Below are positions 41,180 to 51,975 of a stretch of DNA of 64,000 nt, piece by piece. This DNA comes from Acanthosoma haemorrhoidale. Its lineage: Eukaryota > Arthropoda > Insecta > Hemiptera > Acanthosomatidae. Location: NCBI GenBank assembly GCA_930367205.1, contig CAKNEZ010000002.1, forward strand, positions 1,584,343 through 1,648,342. Direction: 5' to 3'. Numbering within the stretch: position 1 is the first letter of the stretch; each line of letters begins with the position of its first letter. The notes beneath the pieces are model-generated. The model searched no databases and had not been told where the DNA came from. It worked only from the letters and a program-made list of their open reading frames with translations. Both the position numbers and the translations under genes were made by a program.

Positions 41180-42031
41180 TTAAGCTATAATACCTCCTAT
41201 TCTGAGTCGTTTCTCTATACGACGAATCTCAAGACGTTTTTGAGCACCGTCAGGCGAATCAATCAACTCTCTCATCCTGTTCACTAAGAAATTAGGATCA
41301 TGAACAACTTCACCCCCTTTTTTCGGTTGAAATAGTTTCGAAATAACTTTATTATATTTCCTATTGAATTTATTACGATGTATTGCAGAAGTGGGGCTAT
41401 AATTCTTCCGATGAGCATTTGTCTCATTCAATATCCTCTGGTATATATCATAGTCATTCTTTTTAGCTAGTTCGAGATTTGGATCGCTCATAAATAACAA
41501 CTCATAAAGACCACATGTACTATTATATGCATTGTCTCCAACGTAAATAACATCTTTCTTAATCGAAACCACTGTATCTCCAACGGTGAATCTCTCACCA
41601 TCATAGACTACGCCATAGGTGGTGTCAAGATCTTTTATATCGTTGCTAATAAGTTTTTTAACGTATTTATATGCGATTGTACCAACTTCTTTTAACTTGT
41701 ATCTAACTGTTTCGCCCCCTTCTGGAGTTTGTGCCTCCTCTCTCACCATCTGCAAAGAAGATTTTGGCTCTATGACCTCTTTATTTTCATATTTTGGTGT
41801 TGTAGCAATCGGGGGGATATCCTCCGCTTGAGGACTATATTCATATAATTCATCTCCCGTAACCCCCGCTTGAGGACTATATTCATATAATTCATCGCCC
41901 GATAATTCATCTCCCGTAACCCCCACTTGAGGACTATGTTCATACAATCTCTCTTCCGCAGGTCCGGCTCCATCGTTCTTTGACACAAATAATTTCATTC
42001 GAGGCGTTTCTAGGGAATTAGTCGCCGACAT
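41180..42031 (-). CDS. Polinton-associated GLYELLF/TNAHR-type protein (283 aa)
   Basis: The C-terminal two thirds carry a pattern common in arthropod Polintons (I believe annotated as DUF8207): TYGVVYDGERFTVGD, GLYELLFMSDP, then ILNETNAHRKNY. Its role is unknown; structural or DNA-packaging functions have been assumed for the neighbourhood. The N-terminus has three imperfect copies of a 13-14 residue repeat (ELYEYSPQAGVTGD). It is intact from an ATG at 42031 to its stop and is co-directional with the neighbours. Confidence 0.7.
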   Translation of the reverse strand: MSATNSLETPRMKLFVSKNDGAGPAEERLYEHSPQVGVTGDELSGDELYEYSPQAGVTGDELYEYSPQAEDIPPIATTPKYENKEVIEPKSSLQMVREEAQTPEGGETVRYKLKEVGTIAYKYVKKLISNDIKDLDTTYGVVYDGERFTVGDTVVSIKKDVIYVGDNAYNSTCGLYELLFMSDPNLELAKKNDYDIYQRILNETNAHRKNYSPTSAIHRNKFNRKYNKVISKLFQPKKGGEVVHDPNFLVNRMRELIDSPDGAQKRLEIRRIEKRLRIGGIIA

Positions 42032-42050
42032 GACTCCCTTAGCCGGAATA

Positions 42051-42317
42051 TCAAAATAAGTTGGGAGGGCGATATTGCATGATTTTTTTCTCCTTCTTCA
42101 CACGCTGAGATGAAAAATTGTCTTGATCCTGATCCGTAGTTAAGGCTGTTTGAAAGTTTAAGCTATTCAGGGTCCTGATAATAGGTTTATATTTTTTTTT
42201 CAAGTACTCATCAATCTCTTCTCTATTTCTCTTCAACAAGTTGCACTTTTGTTGAATCGCTTCCCTCGCTCGGATAATTTCACGAGTGACCGCCTCAGAA
42301 GATGTTGACTGCTCCAT
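42051..42317 (-). CDS. Small coiled-coil protein of the Polinton (88 aa)
   Basis: MEQSTSSEAVTREIIRAREA begins a helical, charged segment (REEIDEYLKKKYKPIIRTL) likely to form a coiled coil. Small proteins of this kind regularly precede the GLYELLF-type gene in arthropod Polintons and are sometimes fused to it. Only 20 bases separate the two. Function unknown. Confidence 0.6.
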   Translation of the reverse strand: MEQSTSSEAVTREIIRAREAIQQKCNLLKRNREEIDEYLKKKYKPIIRTLNSLNFQTALTTDQDQDNFSSQRVKKEKKIMQYRPPNLF

Positions 42318-42349
42318 GTCTACTATTAGACTGAGCCTGAGGTGACCAT

Positions 42350-43069
42350 TTAAGGTATTATATATGTATCGAATCCTTTTCGATATCTCCCGTTTTTTAT
42401 CTCTCTCTCTTTGTCCAATACGATAAATGCATATTTATCATCTTTCCAACACCAATGACATATATTTCTGAAAGTTTTCAAATCCATATCCGAGTTGATG
42501 TGATCATCATAGATCCTTCTCATATTTAGTTCATCTTGTCGGAAGAGAATGAGGAGATTTGCATTTTCTCTGATTAAATGTTTTGGAACTCTCGTATAAC
42601 TTTGACTCAAATAGAAAATGTCCACGCCATTATGTCTTCCCATACAAAAATATGCTCGTACGTTGTCTTGTTTATCGCAAGCTATGTCATCGAAAATAAA
42701 TATCGAATCAGGTCGAGCTTCCTTTGGAGGTGGTACATTTGCGTTATTGCCATATTGAAAAAATCCAATGTTCTCTAAAGGCTCAAGTACTCGCCCCAAT
42801 TGCCTATACTTTGGCTGATGCAATGATTTAGCGAATAAATATATATTCTCGAACCTTAAACCTTTAAGATCGTAAATCAAACTCAACATGAGATTCGTTT
42901 TCCCGCAATTAGATGGTCCGCATACGAGACATCTGATAGAATCGGGCAATAGAGAACCGTGCCTCGATGGTTTTTCCTCTGGGGAGCCGCAATTGTCGAG
43001 ACTGACAATGCGTAAAGTGTCGTGTTGCTTCACCAGACGCATGTTGAATACTGACCAGAATAGCTTCAT
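42350..43069 (-). CDS. Packaging ATPase (A32/FtsK-HerA type, 239 aa)
   Basis: Genome-packaging ATPase of Polintons. The Walker A motif GPSNCGKT lies at residues 51-58 and the Walker B motif SIFIFDD around 122-128, with a following sensor region (FYLSQSYTRVPKHLIRENAN). Full family length and no stops, so it looks intact. It is the first gene after the right terminal repeat and opens the minus-strand cluster. It would pump element DNA into capsids, if these form. Confidence 0.9.
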   Translation of the reverse strand: MKLFWSVFNMRLVKQHDTLRIVSLDNCGSPEEKPSRHGSLLPDSIRCLVCGPSNCGKTNLMLSLIYDLKGLRFENIYLFAKSLHQPKYRQLGRVLEPLENIGFFQYGNNANVPPPKEARPDSIFIFDDIACDKQDNVRAYFCMGRHNGVDIFYLSQSYTRVPKHLIRENANLLILFRQDELNMRRIYDDHINSDMDLKTFRNICHWCWKDDKYAFIVLDKEREIKNGRYRKGFDTYIIP

Positions 43070-43179
43070 CGCTTCCTCTTTATATACTTACTTATAGACC
43101 AATTTTACCTCTGATGAATGAAAGGGAAAAAATAAAAATTTTTTTAATATTAGTATAATTTTTTTTTCTGTGTAAGCAC

Positions 43180-43658
43180 CTGTGGTTATATATAGGTAAG
43201 GTTATGATATAAGGCGCTATCTGGTGAGCAGATTGGGAATTAAAGGGTCAAAATGACGGATGAAAGTTATGGTTATAAAGATGTAAGGTTATATGCAGAG
43301 CTATCTGGTGAGCAGATTGGGAATTAGAAGACAAAATGGTGGATAAAAGGGGGTGAGGAGAGGGTTTGTTATTGTTTACAAATAATATTTTTGTTTACAT
43401 TTAGTTTCCGATATGGTTATAAACTAGTAAGGATATAAATAGAGCGGCCATATTGTTTGTTATTATTATGAGGTTATATATGAAGAAGGTTATAAAGGTG
43501 GCGCACTCCCAGAGGAGGGGGTAGAGGGGCGTGGCCTAGTAGGGGAGGGGGGTAAGGGGGCGTGTCCTAGGGGTAGGGTGGGGGTAAAGGGGCGGGGCCA
43601 AATGGAGCTCTCTGATTGGTCCATATCGGTGTGCCAGAACGCCCAATTATCATCTACT
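43180..43658 (-). repeat. Polinton right terminal inverted repeat
   Basis: On the minus strand it begins AGTAGATGATAATTGGGCGT and repeats the left end (GACCAATCAGAG, GGCCCCGCCCC, GGCCACGCCCC) and subterminal blocks such as CACCTTTATAACCTTCTTCA. It lacks the tandem duplication seen at the left end, so the two ends are unequal in length. Confidence 0.9.
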
Positions 43659-45040
43659 GATTGGGAAGTCATTCACGGTATAATCAGACCATAAACCATT
43701 GGAAAATATGATTATGAAAGCCAGACCAGACGAGGAGCTAGGAACCTAACTTATTATTTGTCGCAATATTATTTTAATATAAAATATGCTCCAGGTAAAT
43801 ACAATCTAGAAGCAGACTGTTTGAGCAGGAACCCAGTACTGGCACCAGAAGATAACAAAAAAGAACAATTGAAAATTGTTAATCTAATAAAATTATCAGG
43901 TATCATTTAAGACCAGTCAGAAAATCAAGAACTACAAAATAAAACAGGCTTAACAAAAAAAAACAACGTCTACTACAAAAAAATAAAAGATAAAGAAAAT
44001 ATTTTACTATCTGAGGAATTTAGTATAAAATTCATGCAAAATGTACATAAAGACATGTGTCACATTGGCATAAAACAAATGCAAAACAAAATAGGTCCCT
44101 TGTATACAGCAAAAAACCTAACGAAAAATATCAAAAATATCTGAAGCAATTGTGAGGTATTTATTAAAAACAAATCTAGAGGACAAACGAAATTCGGCCT
44201 CATGTCCCATTTAGGTCCAGCAACAAAGCCTTTCGAAATAATGTCGATAGATACGATAGGAGGCTTTGGAGGCTCAAGATCGACGAAGAAATACTAACAC
44301 CTGCTGGTTGACCACTACACAAGGTATGCTTTCATACATACTTCAAAAAAACAAAATGCAACGGACTTTACAAAACTAGTAAATAAAGTGATAGAAACAA
44401 GTGAAATTGGTACAATCCTTAGTGACCAATATCCAGGTATATACTCTAAAGAATTTATAAATTGTTTAAAGGAAAAAAAATCCCTATAATTTTTACAGCA
44501 GTAAACTCACCATTTTCGAATGGTCTAAATGAACGGCTAAACCAAACCATAGTGAACAAAATAAGATGTAAAATAAACGAACGAACACAAAAAAACAGCA
44601 TGGACAACAATAGCTCGAGTGTGCATAGATAAATACAACAACACAGAACATTCCGTTACCGGTTTCACCCCCAGCTACTTGCTTGATGGTACAGACTTTA
44701 AAATCGTTCCAAATGCATTGAAACGAGACATAGCAAACAGAGATTGGATTAAGGATAAAGAAAAAGCGCTTCACAATACAATACAATCACACACATACAA
44801 CAAACAACTATTCGACAAGCACCGAAAGGATCACGAGTTTAACGAAAACGATATGGTATACATAGAGAATGAAAACAAATTAAACAGGAAAAAACTAGAC
44901 GAACTCAGAATTGGACCATATAAAATAATAGAGAAAATCTCAAACTCGATATACAGGATCGACACAGGACATAGAAAAACCGAATCAAATCTATTCCACG
45001 TTTCAAAACTTATCCCTAGTTTTCAGGACAATCCAGAGTA
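43659..45040 (+). mobile_element. gypsy-3, right part
   Basis: RNase H resumes after the target duplication with SDHKPLENM. The integrase zinc finger region (HKDMCHIG) and integrase core follow. The element ends without a recognisable LTR near 45040, where a spliced host-type reading frame begins. Confidence 0.85.
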
Positions 45041-45041
45041 A
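44040..45041 (+). pseudogene. gypsy-3 integrase
   Basis: Broken over three frames. HLGPATKPFEIMSIDTIGG carries the first aspartate, TILSDQYPGIYS the second, and NSPFSNGLNERLNQTIV the glutamate. The last frame (44619-45041) holds the C-terminal part: NTEHSVTGFTPSYLLDG, NENDMVYIENE and LRIGPYKIIEKISNSIYRI. Stops at about 44143 and 44297 and a shift near 44610 show inactivation. It ends at KLIPSFQDNPE. Confidence 0.85.
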
Positions 45042-45144
45042 AAGATGTCCTGCAGCAAGAGAGAGATGACCTAGAAAAAAATATGACCTTGCGTCGAGAA
45101 AGGAAAAAGGAAAGTTTGACAAAAAAATTATTAGAACATGAAAG
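45027..45144 (+). CDS. Host gene A, exon with coiled coil
   Basis: Possible acceptor TTTTCAG at 45020-45026 and donor AG|GTAAGA at 45144/45145. In the frame that matches the next exon it reads GQSRVKDVLQQERDDLEKN then TLRRERKKESLTKKLLEHER, a charged coiled coil. The exon overlaps the last codons of gypsy-3 integrase in another frame, so the true left border is uncertain and the acceptor might be supplied by the element. I do not recognise the protein. Confidence 0.55.
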
Positions 45145-46245
45145 GTAAGATATCTTATGCATATAATCATAATTTATTTATATTTATTTGTTAAGTTGGC
45201 TGAGTTAAGTTGTAATTATTTATTAAATAATTCTGCATTGATACAATGGGATGCACCTATTCAATTACAATATTGAGTTTAAGGGTAGAAAAATCTGTAT
45301 CATGAGTTAGAAAACTTTAAAAAGAACTTACCTAGATAAAGATTTTTTTCAAAATTTCTATTCATTTTTTGCAAATAATATTGTTATCCCAAAAAGCAGT
45401 TAAATCAGTTTTTATTAAAAAAAAATTTTTTAGTCCATTTTGTATTCACAGATATTTTGTTGAATTTCTTACGAACGGTTCTTCTTAAACATAACTCCAT
45501 AAATACTGAGTGGTGACAATATTTACCGAGTGACTGTATTTTATTAATGCCAGTTATATTTTAATCGTATATAAATTAATTGATTGTAATTTTTCTCCTT
45601 TGAACATTGAATGTATGAGCAAAAAAGAAACAGTTTGATTTGTTTTAGTTAATAATATAATTTATGATAATCCACATAACAAGCCATTATTATTCTTTAA
45701 CAAGCTTACTATAATATTCATTATTTAAGTTTTACGTTATTGTTTTTTTGTTTTTTTTTATGTGTTCAATTTTTTTTCTTAAAACTTACTGTCATTTATA
45801 TTCTCACTCAAAAATATTAAATATATTACATACACATGATATATAATACATGGATTATATAGTTGTAATAAAGGTATTTAAAAAAAAAAACACACAAACA
45901 AAAAAAACTACATTATGGTTGCTACTGTTATTAAAGTAATAACAACAAAATTATCAAAAAATAGTCTCTCAACAATTAATCCTGTTTTTTTACTTTAACT
46001 AAACAATTTATTTTAGTTTAAGTTATTGCTTCTTTATTTATGATATTTTAGATCCACCATTTAGTTTGACAAATGTATTAGTTATCTACATGTTTGTATG
46101 CAATTGAATTATCATTCAACATCATTGAAATAGAAATTAGCACTTTTTTATCCATTGATATTTGTAAATCTGTTTAAACCTTTTCATAAATTTTAATTAT
46201 TTTTATAATTCATTGTATGTGAAATATTAAAATTTAATATTTTAG
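45145..46245 (+). other. Intron of host gene A
   Basis: GTAAGA at the start and a T-rich tract with TTTTAG at the end (46241-46245). AT-rich, with no repeats recognised. The flanking exons join in phase (AG + G gives one arginine codon). Confidence 0.6.
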
Positions 46246-46477
46246 GGCTGCAACTGCAGCTTTAGTAGAAAAGCAGAGCAGAGAAATGTTGGAACTGATA
46301 AATGAAAAAAGGTCAGAGTACATGATGGCTGAAGGTATTTACTTAGAGCCCCCCGGTCAAGAAGAGGTGACACCATATCAAAGTGAAGCACCAAGCCCAG
46401 CACCTCCACTCCTGGCTAAATATCATATATATTCTCACCCTGATGAATTTGCTCATGTAGATGAAATTGCTATATCA
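46246..46477 (+). CDS. Host gene A, internal exon
   Basis: Acceptor TTTTAG at 46245 and donor GTACGT at 46478. The 232-bp exon completes the split arginine codon and reads AATAALVEKQSREMLELINE, continuing the coiled coil. A proline-rich stretch (YLEPPGQEEVTPYQ, APSPAPPLLA) and HPDEFAHVDEIAIS follow. It ends in phase 0, matching the exon at 56848. No named domain recognised. Both splice sites and the phase support a real gene. Confidence 0.75.
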
Positions 46478-47783
46478 GTACGTATACCATATAAATATGC
46501 ATAATTATTAAACAATATTTTACTGAACTTGTATTTAAAAAGTCAACATACGTTAATTTATTTAAAACTCATTATCTATAACAACATTTAAATTTTTCTG
46601 GTTACAAAACCTATCAGGGAATTTTATGTTTTCTCTGATGACTGCATCTGCATGAAACAGCTAACCTCACTTGAAAAACATATTCTCTGATTGATTCTCC
46701 TAATAATTTAAGGTAAAGTATATCTGAATGGAATAATTGAAAAACAGAGGATTAATATGGCTCTTTAAAATGTTGACTGAATCATTGTAGCCTTTGTCAG
46801 TATAAGATGTAGGGCCTAACAGTGTTTTTAAAAGTGTATATACTTTTTGTTAAATAACCATAGCAAACATGGCTAACTTTCTAGCACCAGGCATATTGCT
46901 TGTTCAAAAATGTTGTAGACAATCCACAATATTTTTGTATGTTTCAAAATATTCTACTGAAGAATCGTCTTTTTGAAAATTGCAGAATGCCAATAATTAG
47001 TGTTTCATTCCTTAAATTGAAGTTGTAACTAAATCATTAAGGGAATCCACTAAATTTTGTATATTAGTATACATTAAATAATTAATATTAATTTAGTGTA
47101 ACAAAAATAATTGTACAATAAATCCTGAATTTCAATTTATATCTGCTTTTTCTTATTCACATAATTTATCTGCTATCAGATCTTGCTGGTCCCCCAATTC
47201 GTTATAAATAAGAACACTAAACTCATTATTAAACAACTTACCATACATGAACAATCCTTAACCTTTCATGGAGTTATCCCTCATGTCCTAGTTCATTTAC
47301 CTATGTAGAAATTCCTTCCTTGGTATATCACTAAACTATGAAAAGAAATGGAATAAAAACTTTTTTTTCCTGGTACATTGTCCACTAATTGTACAAGTTA
47401 ATCTGTTTCTTGTGATTAGCTTGTAGTAATGTTGCGTGGTATACTTGTATGATGAATCAAAATGAACTAATAGCACAATAATAAATAAATAAAAGTGAAT
47501 AACATTCGATAAAAATTGTAATGAAGCCCAGCGAAATGCGACAGTCAAGAGACTGATGAGGGATTCCAGTTTTAAATATAGGAAATAATTCATCATCTCC
47601 AGATTCTCACTACAAATATGTAGTCAAAATAGGGGGGGGGGGAGAAGTGTCCGTGCTTGATATAACAGAAGATGACAAGAATGTTGACGTGGGGTGGATC
47701 TTTGTCTAGGAGCATTAGGTGGGGTTACCTCTGAGACTGGAGAACCAGGGGTTGATGGAGTGGCGGCAGGCTGGATTGAAGGG

Positions 47784-48599
47784 TCAGTGGAGGCTGTACT
47801 GGTAGGAGTCTTCCTTCGATCTGGGCTGGTTAATTAGTGTCACAGGAGGCTTCTCGCTAGAAGTTGTTGGAGGATGCTGGTTGCTACTGGTAGGTCCCTG
47901 AGAGTTGATATCCATGCCTCGAGGGATGATCTGGTCAACATGCCTCCTAAGACAGTTTCCATTGGAGTCAACTTCATAATGTAGATCTCCTAGTTTGGTG
48001 ACGATGACTCCTAGAATCCATTTGTCTGACTTGTCACTGTAAGATCGAAACATTATTGGATCTCCTGCTGAGAAATGTCGGAAATTTGCAGAATTATTTA
48101 TCAATTGTCTATCAGTCATCCTGCTCTTGAGATCAGGTTTAACAAGTTCAATCCTTGATTTAATGGTTCTTCTGAGGAAAAGAAGTAATGGAGGTTGGCC
48201 AGTTGTTGGATGTGGAGATTTGTGATATTGGAGAAGAAATTGGTTGATGTGCTGCTGGATGTTGCTACTACTTGCTCCAGAGGTTTGTAGCATTCTTTCC
48301 AGAGTTTGAACTCCTCTCTCCGCTTGACCATTTGTTGATGGATGGTAAACGGCTGTGGTACGATGGAAACGCACTCCTTGTTGCTTTAGGAAGTTTTGGA
48401 AATCTTGGGAGCAAAATTGTGGTCCATTGTCCGAGACGACGACTTTGGGCACTCCAAATTGAGCAAATACATTTTCAAGAATATCTGCAGTGGCTTGTGA
48501 AGTAGTGGAGTTTGTCAGGACGGCTGTCATCCACTTGGAGTATGCATCAACAATAATCAAGATATTTTTCCCTAGAGCTGAGCAGTAATCCACGTGCAC
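47784..48599 (-). CDS. gypsy-4 integrase core and C-terminus
   Basis: 271 codons open. The first aspartate is in HVDYCSALGKN (probably shifted context), the second in VVSDNGPQFCSQDF, and the glutamate in HPSTNGQAERGVQTLE. The C-terminal part has FSAGDPIMFRSY and GDLHYEVDSNG, with a serine/proline-rich tail. The integrase zinc finger lies upstream in another frame (48713-49117). This is the best preserved part of gypsy-4. Confidence 0.88.
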   Translation of the reverse strand: MHVDYCSALGKNILIIVDAYSKWMTAVLTNSTTSQATADILENVFAQFGVPKVVVSDNGPQFCSQDFQNFLKQQGVRFHRTTAVYHPSTNGQAERGVQTLERMLQTSGASSSNIQQHINQFLLQYHKSPHPTTGQPPLLLFLRRTIKSRIELVKPDLKSRMTDRQLINNSANFRHFSAGDPIMFRSYSDKSDKWILGVIVTKLGDLHYEVDSNGNCLRRHVDQIIPRGMDINSQGPTSSNQHPPTTSSEKPPVTLINQPRSKEDSYQYSLH

Positions 48600-48712
48600 C
48601 CTCTCCCAGGGAGAAATTGGATATTCCTAATGATGTGAACGGAATTGTGGAGGCATTTCGGAATTCTTGAGACAAGCAGAACACGACTTTGCCAGGGATT
48701 CCAGGGTCACGA

Positions 48713-49117
48713 TCAATAGTTGGCCAATAGATAAGAGATCGAGTTAAGCCAATTAATTGAGTTAATTGTCAAAATGAAAATCCCGATGTGGGCGATGTGC
48801 AGTTCCCCCAAGAGCATTTTACGAAACTTGGGTGGTATTACGACCCTGTGACCTTGCATGAGGCATCCATCAGAAATGGAATATTCAGTTTCTTTCCCCT
48901 GGAATCCTAGAGACTTGAGGTCTTTTCTGCCTTCAGTGATAGCCATCAGTAATGCAGACATATGTGGATCACAACGAGTTTCCTCTGAAATCATACGAGA
49001 AGTGAGAGGCATTTGTTGAATCTGATGTTGGACGAACTGTTCAAAGTCATCAGCAGGGTCGTTGGTTTGAATTAGATTGGCTTGGAATGATGGAGGTTCA
49101 TTACCTGAAATTACCAC
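48713..49117 (-). pseudogene. gypsy-4 RNase H/integrase linker
   Basis: Contains the linker before integrase and the start of the zinc-binding region (GHRVVIPPKFRKMLLGELHIAHIG). Afterwards the frame is lost within about 20 codons. A gap of about 110 bases separates it from the integrase core frame. Confidence 0.65.
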
Positions 49118-49119
49118 AG

Positions 49120-49888
49120 CTCTTGAGAGGAAGTCAGCATTGCAGTTTTTAGAACTGGGCTTCTGCTTGATTTATTAATTAAAATTAGCAAGGTAATTGG
49201 CATAGTTGTTACATCGAGACAGGGTGAACTGAGCATCGGGAGCAAAGATGTGCGAAACGGGTTTGTTGTTGGTATAAATAGTGAATTTACGAGCATATAA
49301 GTAATGGAAAAATCTTTTGACTTCCCAGACAATAGATAAGGCCTCCCTATCTACTTGAGGGTACCGCTGCTCGGTAGCACTGAGAGCTTTACTTGCGTAG
49401 GAAATTGGGCGCTCTTAGCCGTCCGGTATTATATGAGACAACACAGCACCAAGTCCCACAGGGCTGGCATCTGTTGCGAGAATTAGAGGTAGGTGCGGGT
49501 CATACGGTGTGAGAACTCGGTCAGAGATAAGCTCATTTTTCAGTTGATTGTAAGAGTTAGTTGCTTCTTGTGTCCATTTAAAACTGGAAGACTGAACCAC
49601 TGCCCTGAGAGGTGCAGTAATAGTGGACAGGTTAGGAATGAATAAATGGTAGTAAGTGACTTTACCTAAGAACGTTCGCATTTCGTCTGGAGTTGTAGGT
49701 GTAGGTTGTAGGGAATTCAGCACTGCTTCCACATGTTTCTTTTGGCAATGCAGTCCTGCAGAGTCAACGGTGTGGCCTAAAAAGTCTATCTTATCCAGGA
49801 AAAAGGCACACTTAGCTTTTTGCAGTTTCAGGCCGGACTTCTTAAGGGTGTTAATAGTGGATTCAAGGGCCTGAATCATACCATCCAC
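49120..49888 (-). pseudogene. gypsy-4 RT thumb and RNase H
   Basis: Frame 49888-49415 has KAKCAFFLDKIDFLGHTVDS and RTFLGKVTYYHLF (RT connection), then RNase H ATDASPVGLGAVLSH. A TAG at about 49414 interrupts it, and the same frame continues with SYASKALSATEQRYPQVDRE. A second frame to about 49120 completes the domain. The YxDD box (FFDDILVYSS) lies just upstream around 49915, outside the frame. Confidence 0.82.
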
Positions 49889-50757
49889 TGAGGAGGAATA
49901 AACAAGGATGTCATCGAAAAAGTTGATGGCACAATCGAGATTCTGCGTTGCAAAATGGCGGGAATGCTGGCTACACCGTATTGGGCACGTGTTGGTCTTA
50001 TTAGTCCGTGTGAGGGAGTATTAAGAGTCATAGCCTCGCAAAATTTTTCTCTGCAGGGGAGGCTCATAAAAGCATCTTTAATATCAAGGCAAGAAAATAT
50101 AGTTGCTCTTTTGAGCTTCTGCAATAAATCTTCCACACGTGGAATGGGGTATTCGTCCACGATCAGTTGTGGGTTAAGTGTTGCTTTATAATCTCCTGTG
50201 ATCCTCATTTTGCTGCCTTTCATAACTATATGAGTAGGGGAAGCCCAAGGGGAGGTTTCTACCTGCTTATAAAATCCTGATTTAATTTTTTTATCAATTT
50301 CCTCTGCGTATGTACTGCGCAGTGCATAAAGGATTTGTCTGGCTCGGCTAAAGACTGGTGTCCAATTTTCTCGGAATGTAACATCAATGTGATGCCCCTC
50401 TAGAGTGCCCGCTGTATCGCTGAAGACATTTGTGAATTGTGATAGGATCTTTTCCAGGTGAACTTCTGCCTTTGAAATAATAGAAGATATTTTAAAAGGT
50501 GGACTATGGAAAAACTCCTGGAAAGTAAGAAGGTCTGCGAAACTGTAAATCCACTCTCGACCAAAAATACTATCTGTCTCCATTGATGTTACATACAAAT
50601 TAAGAGAGCAGGTGCAACCTCGAAAGGTAACAGAGACAGGCAAGTACCTCAGGCAGCGGAACTTTGTCTTTGTATAGCTAAGAAATGTTCGTTTGGATGG
50701 AATAATTTTTGCAGTAGGGTCTATTTTTTGCACGGTTGTGTTACTGACATGCTCCAC
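49876..50757 (-). pseudogene. gypsy-4 protease end and reverse transcriptase start
   Basis: Contains IFGREWIYSFADL (protease C-terminus), then RT fingers and palm: RQILYALRSTYAEEIDKKI, SPTHIVMKGSKMRITGDYKA, DEYPIPRVEDLLQKL and FSCLDIKDAFMSLPC with the first catalytic aspartate. After LNTPSHGLIRPTRAQYGVAS the reading is disturbed by a frameshift. Confidence 0.85.
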
Positions 50758-51863
50758 CAGTGTCTATTTCTATATGAATGATTCCCTTATTAATGGTAAC
50801 GGGGACTATGAATGGATGGGGAGCACGAGATTCCTCCATGTTGACCCTGTGCATTGAGTCATCGGAATCCTCAAAATAGGTTATTTTTGATTGATCAGCA
50901 AATTCTAGATGTTCATCACATGATTGTTCTTGTGACGATTCATCTTCCTCTTGAGTCTGATGGGTCTTCGAACTCTCAGGCTTTGTTGTAGGACTGCGGC
51001 ACACAGATGCGATATGACCCTGCTTTTTGCATTTTTTGCAAAGAGAATTCTTGAAAGGTCAGTGTTTACGCCAGTGATGTTCACCACATCCCCAGCAGGC
51101 AGAGGGTTCACCATGGTAACCACTTTGACGGGTGTAATATACACTAGTGCTGCGGGTATTGTGCTGTTACTTTTAGACTGGGATGAGGTTTTGGATCTAC
51201 CAGCATGAGCAAATTTGTGCTGTGTTTCAGTGCGATGGTATTTAATTTCAGCAGAAGCTGCTTTGGTGGCTTCTGAATTTTGAGCAATTTCCAGAGCATC
51301 AACAAATTTACTGGTTTTTTTTACCACAATGGAATCACGGGTAGAATCATCAAGCACACCATGAATAAATTGCACGATTAAAGAATACTCCAGGAAGTCA
51401 TTAAACTCACAATGCCTAGTGGCAGCTTTAAGGCGCATAGCATATTCAGTGACCGTTTTACTAGGGCTCTGAATGATTTTTCTAAATGTTATGGCTTCAC
51501 TATACTTATTTTTAGATACTTGGAAGTGACCTACCAAAATGCCTACAGTTTCATTGAAACCCTTTTTGTGTGGAGTACCTGGGTATACAAGGTTATTTAA
51601 AGTAGTATTGAGTTCGGGACCTATGTTGACCAGTAAATGATCTGCCCAGTTATCTTCTGGTATTCCACTGAGCCGTATTTTTCTATCAAGACGCTCCAAA
51701 TATGATGCCACTGATTCATTTTGGCCTTGTTGGTAGGGTTCAAAACTGAAAAGTTGACTTACCGAACTAGTTGATATGCAGGCAGCTTGAGTCCGGGCCA
51801 GTGGGGTAACAATCCCTGTTAACTAAGCAAGCTGTGCTTGAAGGTCCAATACTTCGTCTGGCA
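50741..51863 (-). pseudogene. gypsy-4 Gag and protease start
   Basis: The ATG at 51863 begins MPDEVLDLQAQLA, then a TAG (51825-51823) at codon 14. The frame continues with FEPYQQGQNESVASYLERLD, SKNKYSEAITFRKIIQSPSK and VTEYAMRLKAATRHCEF, a Gag domain similar in layout to that of gypsy-2. Zinc-knuckle remnants (CKKCKKQGHIASVC) and the protease motif IEIDTGGACQ follow in a shifted frame (51004-50741). Confidence 0.82.
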
Positions 51864-51975
51864 TTATAAAGAAGATAGTAAAAAAAGTATTACTGACTTA
51901 AAAGAATAATTTATTAAACTTCCAACTGACAGATGAATTAAGACAGTTGATATCCCATCCTCGTCGCCATTTATT

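Larger units (their letters stand above)
34592..43658 (-). mobile_element. Polinton/Maverick (adintovirus-like) element without DNA polymerase
   Basis: 9067 bp bounded by terminal inverted repeats starting AGTAGATGATA and by a 6-bp target duplication. Seven co-directional minus-strand genes are seen: ATPase, coiled-coil protein, GLYELLF-family protein, integrase with chromodomain, cysteine protease, major capsid protein and an unrecognised 178-residue protein. Removing the retrotransposon at 37026-38825 leaves about 7.3 kb, half the usual Polinton size. No protein-primed DNA polymerase B is encoded. The integrase and capsid genes are broken. Confidence 0.93.

Noticed and set aside
47629..47645. 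G-run as polypurine tract of gypsy-4
   Set aside because: On the coding (minus) strand of gypsy-4 it is a C-run, so the orientation is wrong.
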